Source of the DNA: Ophiostoma sp. CBS 140.51
Taxonomy: Eukaryota; Ascomycota; Sordariomycetes; Ophiostomatales; Ophiostomataceae
NCBI GenBank assembly: GCA_029298735.1
Contig: JANSLP010000003.1
Coordinates: 186,001 to 250,000, forward strand
DNA length: 64,000 bases
Direction: 5' to 3'
In this document: positions 11,666-23,100 of the stretch, piece after piece
Numbering within the stretch: position 1 is the stretch's first letter
Layout of the letters: each line of letters starts with the position of its first letter
The notes under the pieces: generated by a model
The model's database searches: none
Seen by the model: the letters and a program-made list of their open reading frames with translations, nothing else
Told to the model about the DNA's origin: nothing
Made by a program: the position numbers and the translations under genes

Positions 11666-12791
11666 ATGTGGGGCGGTGACGACAACAACAACGAGCGCCA
11701 GCGTAAGTAACAATCCCCATGTCAAGTCCTTCTGTGCAGTCTCAGCATGCTGTAGAGGAAAGCTTTGATGCTCGTCTCTTTGCTTTCAATGTTTGCTTTT
11801 CCTTCTTCTTGCCTGACTCAATACTAACACTCTTCTTTACAGAGTACGGCGGCGGCGGTTAGTCTTGCCCATCCATTGCACCCTTGTCCACGACAGTCCC
11901 TTTCCCTTTTTCTTGCCGACACATGCTCTAACACGTTCTTCATCACATACAGGACAGGGCGGCCACCACGGTGGTCACCAGGGCAACTACGGTGGCCAGC
12001 AGCAGGGTGGTTACGGCGGCAACGGCGGCGGTAACCAGGAGTACGGCCGTCAGGACCAGTACGGCGGCCAGCAGCAAGGTGGTAACTACGGCGGCAACGG
12101 CGGCAGTAACTACGGTGGCCCCCAGGGTGGTAACTACGGCGGTCAGCAGCAGAGCAACTACGGCGGCCCCCAGCAGGGTGGTGGCAACTACGGCGGTAAC
12201 GGCGGCTATCGTCACGACGACGACGACGACCTGAAAGGCGCCGCCCATGCGGCCGCCCAGCACAGCGGCGACGGCGAGAGCGCCAACTTCTTTGGCGACA
12301 TCCTCAACAAGATTGGGGGCAACAAGAGCAGCATTGCCAACGAGGATCTCGACGAGGGTGGTAAGTGAACAGAAGCCCTAGCTAATTGATTGGGAACAAC
12401 CGCTAACAGTGTAGACGCCGTGCAAAACCACCAGCAGTACTATGGCAATGGCAACAGCGGCGGTGGCCAGGCCACCGCTGGCGGCATGGGCAGCGCTGCC
12501 GCCATGCAGGCTCTCAAGATGTTCACGTCGGGCGGCTCCGGCAGCTCCAGCGGCAGCAGCGGTGCCAGCAGCCAGAGCCAGTTTATTGGCATGGCCATGA
12601 GCCAGGCGAGCAAGCTGTTTGACAGCCAGAGCTCGCAGGGCAATGTGGAGTCGGGCGCCAGCAAGGAGTCGGCTGTGCAAAAGGCCGGCGAGATGGCGCT
12701 AAAGATGTACATGAAGAGTCAGGGCGGCTCGAGCGGCAGCAGCTCGGGCGGCATGGGCAGCCTTCTGGGGCTGGCAAGCAAGTTCATGTAG
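11666..12791 (+). CDS. Beta-flanking-type protein with prion-like Gly/Gln/Tyr N-terminus
   Basis: Four exons: 11666-11702, 11843-11857, 11953-12360 and 12415-12791, giving 278 residues; phases agree and the second exon is only 15 nt. The N-terminal half is built of degenerate GGQQQGGNYGG/NYGGPQ repeats, a prion-like composition. It is followed by an acidic DDDDD stretch and then the conserved part: LKGAAHAAAQHSGD, NFFGDILNKI, VQNHQQYYG, AAAMQALKMF, FIGMAMSQASKLFD, SAVQKAGEMALKMYMKSQ. That C-terminal pattern matches fungal proteins annotated 'beta-flanking protein' (DUF7721-type), whose biochemical function is not established. There is no signal peptide or membrane segment, so a soluble intracellular protein is likely. 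The exon structure rests on conserved splice signals and continuity of the repeat and the conserved domain. Confidence 0.8.
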
Positions 12792-13356
12792 GGGCATCCA
12801 TCACATGTGCCTTGCACATTGCTTTTAAAAGCAGAATGAAACCAAAATTGTTTGCCAAACGAAGATCTATCGAAATATGAAAATTGAAATTGAAATGATT
12901 TGCACCATCTTGGACACTCTTGGAAAACAAAACGTTGGATGCGCAACAAACAGCTTGCAATGTCTCCAGCCTTGCAGATGAACCATGCATATTTTGGATA
13001 CAACAATTATGAAAAGGACAAAATGAACAAAAGAATAAACTAATCAGATCCAGGGTTCGGTATAAGGGGCATGAGATTATCATTTGCATTGACGAGTCAG
13101 TCGTCTGCAAGTCTGCCGTGCGCTGTTGAAAGCTTTAGGAGCTGTGCGGAGAACGGACCTCGGTAGGAAAGGCTAGCGTCTCGCGGGGAAGCTGGAACGT
13201 GCCGGTCTGGGGGACGCCTCATAAGGTGAGCAGCGGTCGGAGCTTGAGCATCACTGCCATTCATTCATATCTTTCAAAAAAGCGACAGAAATTGCAGGAG
13301 AAAGAAAGCAATCTTACGAGTATCTCAATGAAATCACGCCACAAACCACCTTCACA
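12792..13356. other. Intergenic region before the crotonase gene
   Basis: 565 bp of moderately AT-rich sequence with no convincing frame; nothing specific seen. It should contain the 3' UTR of the beta-flanking-type gene and the promoter of the next gene. Confidence 0.4.
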
Positions 13357-14319
13357 ATGAGTTACGAACGCAAAAACACAACGCCGGTCGCCGACATTCC
13401 GTTGCCGAAGTCCTACGCGACCTTCCACCTCCCCGACATTCGTTTCCAGCACCATCCGGCCAGCAGCCCGACCGTCACACCTGTTGTTCTAGTCGTCCTC
13501 GACCGCCCCAAGGCCAAAAATGCTTTCAGTCCGGACATGGCCCGCTCGCTCATCACGGCATTTGGCCTCTTGTCTCGCGATGCGCGCGTCCGCTGTGTTG
13601 TGCTTACCGGCAGCGACATGACCAACAACCGCACGTTCTGTGCCGGTGCCGACCTTGACATTGGTTTCCCCACAGGCGTCGACACCCGCACCAACCACCG
13701 CGACTCAGGCGGCTCCGTGTCGCTGGCCATCCACCGCTGCCACAAGCCCGTCATTGCCGCCATGAACGGCAGTGGCGTCGGCGTCGGCATCACCATGACC
13801 CTGCCGGCCGACATTCGCGTCGCCAGCAACAAGGGCAAGTACGGTTTTGTCTTTTCGCGTCGTGGTTTGGTTATGGAGGCCTGTTCATCCTACTTTTTGC
13901 CGCGCCTCATTGGCCGGTCTGCTGCCGTCTACTTGACGACGACGGGCAGCGCTTTGCCCGCCTCACACAAGATGCTCGCGCCACTATTTGCCGAGATTGT
14001 CGACCCTGACAAGGTGTTGCCCACCGCCCTGGGTCTGGCCGAAGACATTGCTGCCAACACAAGCCCTGTCAGCACGCGCGTCATGAAGGATATGCTGTAC
14101 AGTGGACCGGACACGCCCGAGGAAGCGCATCTGCTGGAGAGCAGTCTGCTCTTCCAGCGGTTCCAGGGCCGGGACTTGCAAGAAGGCATTGCCAGTTTTA
14201 AGGAGAAGCGCGCGCCGAACTTTAAGGGAACCATGGAGGAGGACGGTCCAGTGGAGTGGCCGTGGTGGGACACCAAGGTTATCGAGCGGGCCGATGAGGT
14301 AGAAAAGGCGAGGCTATAA
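13357..14319 (+). CDS. Enoyl-CoA hydratase/isomerase (crotonase) family protein
   Basis: Single exon, 320 residues, starting at an ATG in favourable context (ACAATGA). The crotonase fold is recognisable from VLDRPKAKNAFSPDMARSL (start of the fold), FCAGADLDIG (oxyanion-hole and CoA-binding loop) and KPVIAAMNGSGVGVGITMTLPADIRVAS (second oxyanion-hole region with the AxNGxxxGxG signature). Members hydrate, isomerise or hydrolyse acyl-CoA thioesters. The catalytic Glu positions of true enoyl-CoA hydratases are not obvious: the region after ADIRVAS reads KYGFVFSRRGLVMEACSSYFLPRLIG, the arrangement of the broader ECI/ECHD subgroup. The protein ends in Ala-Arg-Leu, which matches the peroxisomal PTS1 consensus [SAC][KRH][LM], so peroxisomal fatty-acid metabolism is plausible. 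Substrate unknown. Confidence 0.85.
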   Translation: MSYERKNTTPVADIPLPKSYATFHLPDIRFQHHPASSPTVTPVVLVVLDRPKAKNAFSPDMARSLITAFGLLSRDARVRCVVLTGSDMTNNRTFCAGADLDIGFPTGVDTRTNHRDSGGSVSLAIHRCHKPVIAAMNGSGVGVGITMTLPADIRVASNKGKYGFVFSRRGLVMEACSSYFLPRLIGRSAAVYLTTTGSALPASHKMLAPLFAEIVDPDKVLPTALGLAEDIAANTSPVSTRVMKDMLYSGPDTPEEAHLLESSLLFQRFQGRDLQEGIASFKEKRAPNFKGTMEEDGPVEWPWWDTKVIERADEVEKARL

Positions 14320-14935
14320 GAAAGTTGCGTAGACTTACTATGGCTTACCGTTGTGTATATTACATAAAATAATGTGGTTGGGTGATCAAATTGAATATTG
14401 AATACTGTTTATTTTCTTCAGGTTTCTTTCGTACCACTTGCATATTTATTTTCCTAATACCGATATGTTTAGCCTGCCGTTGCGAAGAGTTCTCTCTCTT
14501 TACACTGCTTTTGTTGGTTTCTTTGTTGAAGCGGAGATAGTTTGAAGTTGATGACGTCGATCATTCTTCGTCGTCTTTTCGCCCCTAGCAGTAGCATCAG
14601 GAGCTCTCAGTCCGGCGACCGGCATGTCATACCGTTATAAACTGAGCCGTTTCTTTCATAGAGATAAGACAGTTCTAGATTCCAACGCACTACAGCTCTC
14701 TGTAACCGTCATCGCCGTCATAGAAAAGTGACTGCCGTTTGTAGTAGTTATGGTTGCCCATTTGTAGGAAACGATCCATGTAGCGTTATCGAATGGTATA
14801 TAAGGTGGATTGGCAATATTATATCTTCTCAATAGGACTGTATAATAATTACATCAAATCACCGTTCAAGTTTCAATTGCATAACACAAAGTCGACTTTA
14901 TTGCATAGTATCTTCACTCATCAACAACACACAAA
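14320..14935. promoter_or_regulatory. Promoter region of the zinc dehydrogenase
   Basis: 616 bp, AT-rich. A TATA-box-like TATATAAG lies at 14797-14804, about 130 bp before the start codon of the next gene. No gene seen. Confidence 0.5.
14797..14804 (+). promoter_or_regulatory. Candidate TATA box
   Basis: TATATAAG, about 130 bp upstream of the ATG of the zinc-containing dehydrogenase, in an otherwise gene-free AT-rich stretch. Position and sequence suit a core promoter element; no transcription start data. Confidence 0.45.
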
Positions 14936-16361
14936 ATGGCCACTTCAAGATTGGCTTACGCGGCGGAGAAGATTATCGGCCACGACGACAGCGCCGTGAC
15001 ACAGCAAGATGTCGCCAGCTACAAGGGGATAGGCGACCCGCACAACACGATGAAGGCGTTGACGTGGCAAGGCAAGAACAAGGTGCAGATACTGGACCTG
15101 CCGCGGCCCCAAATCCTAGAGCCGCGCGATGTGATCCTCAAGGTCACCGGCAGCACCATTTGCGGCAGCGACCTCCATCTCTATCACGGCTCAGTTGTGC
15201 AGATGAACCCCAACGACATTCTGGGCCACGAGTTTTGCGGTGTTGTTGACGAGGTTGGCTCGGAAATCACAAACATCAAGAAGGGCGAACGGTATGTCGC
15301 CTCGTTCCAGATTGCTTGCGGAGACTGCTTCTTCTGCAAACAGAAGCTCTCTTCGCAGTGTGAGCGCACCAATGCCAACAGCAGCCAAAAGGCGCTATTC
15401 GGCTCGCAGACGGCCGGCATCTTTGGGTACTCACACTTGACGGGTGGGTTCGCTGGTGGCCAGGCCGAGTACGTGCGCGTGCCCCTGGGCGATGTCAACC
15501 TTTTGCACATCCCCGACGATGTCCCCGACGAGAAGGCACTGTACCTGTCGGACGTGCTTGCCACATCGTTCAATGCTGTCAAGGACAGTGCTGTGTACCC
15601 CAACGACACGGTCGCCATCTTTGGTGCGGGCCCTATTGGTCAGATGGCCGGTGTCTTTGCCGTTGGCGAGGGCGCTAAGCGCGTCATCTTTGTCGACACG
15701 GAGCCGCGGCTGCAGTTTGTCCGCTCCCGCTGGCCGGCCGAGCACAGCGACAAGATTGACCTGCTCGACTACAAGAAGCTGAGCTTTGGCATCACGAAAA
15801 AGGAAACGGTCGTCAGCAAGCTCAAGGAAATGTGTGACGGTCGTGGCCCCGATGTGGCCATTGACTGTGCTGCGGGCGAGTACGCCAAGGGTTGGATGCA
15901 CTGGCTGGAGATGCAGCTGGGCGCAGAGACGGACACGAGCGAGATTCTCAACGAGATGATTGAGGGTGTGCGCAACTATGGCCGTGTTGGTGTGACCGGC
16001 GTGTATGTTGGATATGTAAGTCACCGCCCCCTCCACCTCCTTATTCGAATGCACTCCGCTAACAGTCTAGACCAACCACTTCAACATTGGCTCGTTGATG
16101 GAGCGCGGTATCCGCCTTATTGGCAACGGCCAGGCTCCCGTGCTCAAGTACTGGGAGCACCTTTTGGAACAGGTGCAGTCGGGCAAGCTCGATCCTCTGC
16201 AAATGGTCTCGCATCGTGTCCGTCTCGAGGATATGGAGTATGTTTACAAGGCTTTTGATAAAAAGGAGGATGCCATGCAGAAGGTGTATGTCGAGACCAA
16301 GTTCTCGGCCCCCAGAGTAGAGGGCTCGCCGTCATTGACAACGTATGAGAAGAAGGATTAA
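14936..16361 (+). CDS. Zinc-dependent alcohol/formaldehyde dehydrogenase-like (MDR family)
   Basis: Exons 14936-16015 and 16071-16361 (55-nt intron, GTAAGT...CTAG with a CTAAC branch site) encode 456 residues. This is a medium-chain dehydrogenase/reductase. The catalytic zinc ligands are in STICGSDLHLYHG and GHEFCGVV. The structural zinc set is complete as C-X2-C-X2-C-X7-C in CGDCFFCKQKLSSQC. The Rossmann fold starts at VAIFGAGPIGQMAGVFAVGEGAKRV. Wording and length resemble fungal enzymes annotated S-(hydroxymethyl)glutathione or glutathione-independent formaldehyde dehydrogenase (COG1063), but the substrate cannot be fixed. The ~39 residues before MKALTWQGKNKV exceed the minimal family N-terminus and lack clear targeting features. 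Without splicing, the second exon is lost to a frame change. Confidence 0.88.
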
Positions 16362-17142
16362 AGTAGAGGAAAGTAGATGAGAAGAGTATGAAGAATGAAC
16401 GAATGAGAATCCCTAATGAGTATCACTCGATGTTGCTAAAAAATGTAGGTCTCTCCATATCATAGCTCCTACCATAATGACGGGCAACATGCTCTCTCCT
16501 TCTTGCCATTTTACTCCTGTATGTCGCCATTTTTTAGTACCTTAGCTATTTGATTGCCGGTATGCACGAACGTTCATCGTTGGGTGTTCTTCCCCCCATG
16601 TGCACAGTACACCGTATTCCTTCCTGTTTTGTTGTAAGTCGAATTGCGCCTTCCGTCTCCGTTGGGTGCGCCCCGCCCCCGCAGCACATGCTTCGAATAT
16701 CATCCCCTGTGACGCTGTCGTCGCTTCCTTTTTGAGTGTTTGAATGTAGCTTCCGTTTACATAGGAAAGGCGGCCATTAGCCTTCAATAGCCATTGGTAG
16801 CCTATGGTCTGCACGCCTCGCACGATTTCCGCTCCTAGACCGGAGCTAGCATCTCGTCACTGCTCCTCTTTTTCATACCTCTCCAATTTTTTCTCAGCAC
16901 TTTAAACTGCTCCTCTAAAAACAACGTCTACCAACAGACGCCCAACTCTTAACCGCATGCCATTGTGACCCTGCGGCAACGTCTCGGGCTGCAACTTTCC
17001 TACAACTAGCTTCCGTCTCTCGTCCGTTTTCATTTTCACTTCCTTTTCTCCTCCTCCTCCGTCTTTTCCTCTCTCTTTTTCATACTCATCTCTACCCACC
17101 TTATCTTCTCGCAGAGCCTCACTTTGCGACAACAACCCCACC
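16362..17142. other. Intergenic region before the SurE/TTL gene
   Basis: 781 bp, with a strongly pyrimidine-rich stretch at about 16990-17120 just before the SurE start codon (probable core promoter or leader). No supportable gene. Confidence 0.4.
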
Positions 17143-20134
17143 ATGCATATCCTTGTCGTCAACGACGACGGCCCGCCGTCCACACACTCCTCGCCGTACG
17201 TACACAGCCTCGTGCGCGAACTGCAGCAGGCCGGCCATCTCGTGTCTGTCTGCCTGCCCAACACACAGCGTTCCTGGATCGGCAAAGCACACATCATCGG
17301 CCAGACCGTCGAGCCCACATACTACCGCCCGCCGCCGCTGTCGTGCCCGCCCGCAGGCATCAACCGGGAAGAGGGTGAGCCCGACAACGAGGGCTCCGTG
17401 CACACGCGGCCATCCGCTAAGAACGGCGCCTCCAGCAACCTCCCCGAAGAATGGGTTCTCGTCAATGGCACCCCCGCCTCGTGCGTCCAGATCGGCCTCT
17501 ACCATGTCTTCAAGGAGCGCCCGCCCATCGATCTGGTCGTGTCCGGTCCCAACTACGGCCGCAACACCACTGCCGTCTTTGCCTTAAGTTCCGGCACCCT
17601 TGGCGGCGCTCTCGAAGCCGCCACCTGCAACAAGCCCGCCATTGCCCTGAGTTACGCGTTTTTTAGTAGAAACCACGACCGGGCCATCATTGCCGAGGCC
17701 AGCCGCCACTCAGTGCGCGTCATTGAGGCGCTGTACCGCCAGTGGCCCAAGGGTCCCCCGAGAGACAACGCCGACAGCATCGACCTGTACAGCGTCAATG
17801 TGCCGCTGGTGGCCGGCGTGTCGACGCACAAGACGGTCTACGCGGGCATCCTCCAAAACTACTGGAGCGAGGGCGGCTGCTTTGTGGCCGAGGACGTCGT
17901 CGAGGACGAGGCGAGCGGTGCCACAGACGTCGAAGAGGAGCGCATTCGGGAGGGTCAGAACGGGGAGACCACAACGTCAACAGAAAAGGCAACACCAACA
18001 GAAACGGCCTCTGCCACCAGCAGCCACGGCCATGCGACGCCAATCACGCACCGTCACTTCAAGTGGCAGCCGCAGTTCTCCGATGTCTACCGCAGTGTGG
18101 ACGAGGCGCCGCCGGGCAACGACGGCTGGGCTGTGCGGGAGGGCCTGACGAGCATCACACCGCTGAAGGCAAACTTCTTCCAGACAGCCACCAACCTGCA
18201 CAAGACCGAATTCCAGCTGTGAGTACCAGCTTTTGTGTTGCCGATTTGGCTTTCTAGAGATCTACTCTCGTTTGAATTATGTCGTTTTTATTTACGTTGT
18301 TATGGCATGTCACTCCTTTCATATTTTCTTTGTTTTCTTTTGTTTGATATCTTCTTGTGTTCGTTGAAGTCTTTATAGACCTTGTTTCAATCGGCCTAGA
18401 GAAAAACGTATGTCATGATTTGGGATACAAGTTCACGGGCCGGGGAGAAAGAAAGGACGCATTATCGTGGGGAGGGCTCTATAGACATGTATAGACGCAA
18501 TCGCAATCGATTATTCTTTTCTTCTCATTCTTCGCGGGCTTTCCTTTTCGGCGACTGTTGATCACCGTGTATCGCCTCTTTTGATTTATTGATACTCATA
18601 TCGAGCTTATCACTGACATACGATGTCTAGGGACACTCCCAGAACAGAGAAGTCGACAGATGTGGCCGGCGTGCCATTATCCGACCTGTCGATATCAGAA
18701 AAGGAGAAGACGACATCCGCACCATCATCTTTACCATCCAACGAGACACTATACGCCCTCGTCGCATACGAAGACCCATATGTCCAGCCCATCATCCTCG
18801 ACGCGGTCAAAAATGCCATCCCAGAAAGCCAGCTGCATCTTCTCACGGCAGCACCGGGTGCCACTCTTCCCACGGCCGCTGAGCCGGTGTCTCTGAAGAG
18901 CCTTCTCGACGGCGCTGTCACCAAGAAGGCGGATGAGACGCCCAAGATCCTCCAAATCACACCCTATGAGGTCATCGACTTTGACTACGCCGCCAGCCAC
19001 GCAAAATCCACTGTCATCAACAGCTACATTATCCGCAAAGCCCTGATTCGCAAACACTTTTTGGCCAACACCGTCGAGCAGTGGGTGGCCAAACGCCCGC
19101 AGTCCGTGCTCGCCAAACACGTCCAGCGCACCGAGGCGTTTGAGGTCGACTATGCCGAGTTCTTGGACGACGCACTCGTTGAAGCATTTGACCTGCGGTC
19201 CAGTCTCGAGAGCAACGAAGAAAATGACGACGAGACCACGCGCCAGTGGTGGATTCTCAAGCCCAGCATGAGTGACCGTGGCCAGGGTATTCGGCTGTTT
19301 AGCACCATGGACGAGCTCCAGGGCATCTTTGACGGCTGGGAGGCCGAGCAGGAAGAGGCCGGCGAAGAGGGGTACGGCGACGACGAGGACGACCACAACG
19401 ATGCCGTCGCAGCGGCGGACCTGCGGCACTTTGTCGTGCAGCCATACATCCACCCGCCACTGTTGCTGCCCGGTACGGATGGACGCAAGTTCCACATTCG
19501 TGTCTACGTGTTGTGCCTGGGTGCGCTGCGCGTCTATGTGCACCGGAACATGCTGGCGCTGTTTGCGGCCAAGGCATACAAAGCGCCGTGGGAGACGGTG
19601 GAGGGCGGTGAGGGTGATGACAACAAGGAAGGAAGCGGCCCCGACCTGGCTGCCCATCTCACCAACACATGTCTACAGGACGAGGCCGACAAGGGTGACT
19701 CTGTGCGGCGGTTCTGGGACCTCGAAGAGCCCGAGGGAAGCAACGGCCGCCTCAAAGACGCCATCTTTGACCAGATTTGCCGCGTCACTGGCGAGGTCTT
19801 TGAGGCTGCCGCCGTCGCCGCGCCCATTCACTTCCAGCCACTGGGGCATGCCTTTGAGGTGTATGGCTTGGATTTCCTCGTGAGTGCTTCACCATCGACG
19901 ACTGCGTCATCTCCTAAGGCGACCGCCTGGCTTCTCGAAGTCAACGCGTTCCCCGACTTCCGCCAGACAGGCACTGGTCTCTCAGACGTCGTGGCGCAGT
20001 TCTGGCAAGACACGCTGCGCCTCGTGGTGCGACGCCAGGTGTACGGTCGTGATGACGATGAGGAGAGCAAGGCAAGCGAAGAGGATCTCGGGGGGCAGGT
20101 GTTGGTCAAGGACGTGGTTCTTGGCAGGCGATAG
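17143..20134 (+). CDS. PBY1: PBY1-like protein: SurE nucleotidase domain fused to tubulin-tyrosine-ligase domain
   Basis: Read as exons 17143-18218 and 18631-20134, giving 859 residues. The first 358 residues are a SurE-type metal-dependent phosphatase: MHILVVNDDGPPS with its metal-binding Asp pair, WVLVNGTPASCVQIGL, DLVVSGPNYGRNT, SSGTLGGALEAA. The second part is a TTL/ATP-grasp domain: WWILKPSMSDRGQGIRL, HFVVQPYIHPPLL, KFHIRVYVLCLG, HLTNTCLQ, WLLEVNAFPDF. Yeast Pby1, associated with P-bodies, has both domains in one chain. The SurE stop codon TGA (18220-18222) lies inside a perfect donor GTGAGT at 18219. An acceptor TCTAG, with CACTGAC 14 nt before it, ends at 18630 and joins in phase (CT|G GAC). 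The 412-nt intron is long. If it is not spliced, the locus encodes two proteins, 17143-18222 (359 residues) and 18623-20134 (503 residues). Confidence 0.75.
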
Positions 20135-23100
20135 ATGGTTGATGGGGACACAGACACGACGATGGACAACACGCGATACAAGGCATGGCACGGGAGATAG
20201 CATACGGAATGCAACCCCGTCCGTTGCTCGGCAGGGCGTTTGGATTGGGAAAGTTAAAACTCTTGCGTATGGAAAATGTTGTGTGCATCACGGGCGCCGG
20301 GCGCCGGGCACAGAAGGGTTGCACTAGCACCGGGCGTGGAGATTTGAGATTTGAGATTTGATAGAAGAAGTAAACATCTTCAAAGCACAATATTGACGCA
20401 GTGGAGTGGCCAGCGAGGGCAGTCGATGTTGACCGCTTCTTTCGACTGCTTGTTGTCCAATATTTCCGTGGCATTTTCAATATTTCCCAATAATCATGAT
20501 TCTCGCGTGGTGCTAGTCTCGGGCGTCTTGGCCTCGCCTGCCAGCCATCTCCTCCAAGGCATTGGGCCTTGGCCATCACCTACGGTGGACTGACGTACAC
20601 ATACGACATCTTCGACCATACCAGCCCCCCACAAAGAGAAAGAGAGCTTTGTCAACGGGCCGGACTACTCAGCAAGTCTCCAGAAAGAAGGCTGTGCAAA
20701 AAGAAAAACTCTGACAAGGGCGATCCATCTACGACGTACGTGCATTTACATGCGCATCGAAGCCGAGCGGGCAAAACTTTCTCATGATTCCCAATGGCAT
20801 CACAAATTTCGATCTGATTGTCGAAGATGGATGCCGCAAGAGGGTTTGAAGATTCGACAGCAGTCTGAGTGTCCAAATAACATGGTCTGCCGGGCAATGT
20901 ATGCGATCTAACATTGGGCATGATCTACAATGTGTTTGCAGTGTGAAACTAAAGAGTTGGTGATATATGACAAGAATTTGAGAAGGCATAACAACGTCGG
21001 CATGGCATCTGAACATTGCTAACCTCTCATCTCCTGTTTGTCCTCTCTCTTCCACCTTATTCGTACTCCTTTGTCGTCACCATAGAAGATGTGAAGATTT
21101 GCCCCATGGTCGGATATTTGTTTTTCTGTTGTTCGTGCACTATGGCACTTGCCAAAGACCGCGATAGACAGGAAATGGGGAAAAGAAATGCAACCAAAGA
21201 GAGAGGCAAATTCAAAAAACAATATGGAAGCCACCAAAGGGCAAAATGATTTCAATCAATGAATGAAGGCAAAAGAGAAGAATAGTAGACCCACAAAAAC
21301 AACAGAAATTCAATCCTTCCCGTCCAGTTGTTCTGGTGGAGACCCTTTTTCGCCGAACCGTGGCACGCGTTTATCATTTCAATTCAATCAATCTCAAGAG
21401 AAGAGGATGTGCTTGACAAGAAAACAGCCAAGAAAATTTTGGGAGGGAGCCAAAGAAGAAAACTGTTCCCAGGACTGACCAGGGCCAGGTCGAGGAGAGA
21501 AGAGAAGAGGAAGTGCCAGGGTAATTACTGAATAGAGACGTCAGGGTAGGGCCAGGACCCATAGAACAAATGTCAACGGCTGGCAGGGAATGATTGTGCT
21601 CCTTGGTATTAAACTCAAGAGTTCATGGGGTGCTTTTTGAGAAAAACAACATGGGCAAAACGGAGGTGATGGGCCCAATTTGGGCCCTGTTGGCCGGTGC
21701 TGTCGTAGGCCCTGTAGACAAGCTTGAATGACATCTCGCCTCCCCTTTCTCGCGCAATGTTGCTTTTTGTCCTTTTGGCATCGCTTCATCTCACGCCCAT
21801 TCCTGTTTCTTTCTGTTTGCCCAGGTTCTCTGGCGCTGGTCTGACCGAAAACTCTTGGCAAGTTACGTGATCCGCGATGGAGGAATCACCAAGGTGCTCT
21901 AACGTCCCCAAAAAGGCATGTCAAAGGCCGCGAAGGCTGACAGAGCAAAAGCTGCTTCATCCTTTCGTGAGGAATCGTCATATATTTTTCAAGCCAACAA
22001 ACCAGAGTGGGGGGAATATTGTCGAGATGGAGATGGAAAAAGGCCGTTTGGAACCAGTTTTTGCGGTTTTGGGGCCAGCACTGCCACCTCCTCCATCTCC
22101 ACTCTGTCGATAAAAGACAGAAATGGCCCTCATAAAGTTCCCTATCGGCGAGCCGTAGCGGCGGCTCTCGTTTTCTGTTGGAGAAGGAGTCCCTTTCAAA
22201 ATGACGAAAGTTTCTCGTGATAATTTCAAGATGAGCTTCCAGAGACCAGAGATATTGAACCGTTTGGCCCGTGTGTTCGATGTAGTATATCAGGTGGAGC
22301 ATATATTTCCTTGAGTCCATGATGGAGATCGAGAAACAAACGCAAACGAAGAGCTTTTTTGGAGCCTTTTATCTATTGGCCTAGGATCATTCAAAGATCA
22401 ACAAGATGAATTCAATAATGCTCAAAGACAGCGTCCTCACACTCACGCGACGGATATGCCCATCGTTTACGCATCGCTTTTTGATAGCTTCAAAGCTCCT
22501 CCTTCTCCGTGGATTTTGATATTCTTTGATAAGAAACCAGGGTCCCCATTTTACTCCAAGACGACAGGCGTCGCGGCGCCAAGGGAGGGAGCAAAAGGGG
22601 GCAAATAGAAGCTACGACGTCCACTTTGAACTTCCAAGAAGCTTCCCCTTTTGACCCACATCGAACGGACGGGTGTGGACGATTGTGTGGACTGTGTGGG
22701 CGGGCGTGTGAACCGCTTGCTTCCTGTTTAGGCGATAGCGTCGAATTGTCTGCTTTTCGTGCTTTTCGAGCATTGTCGATCGTCTTGACGGAGAAGAGAA
22801 GGAGAATCAAGAAGGTCAAGACTTTTTGTCAAGACTTTCTCAAGAAGCCAAGAAACTACCATGAGGAGGAGGACCGAAAAGATGACATTGGAGCGGATGC
22901 CGGTCCTGACGTGCATACAAGAACAAGACAAGACGATACGGGGTGAAGTGTCTTGTGATTGTCATCGATTTTGAAATCGAACGGCACAGCATTTTCAACC
23001 ACAAACCAGTGTTGAAACTGACGAGGCTGTCTTTTGTAAATCGTGCCCCTATGTCGTCTCTGATCCACGCCAAGGTGCGGTCGGCACTTTCTTGTTTGAT

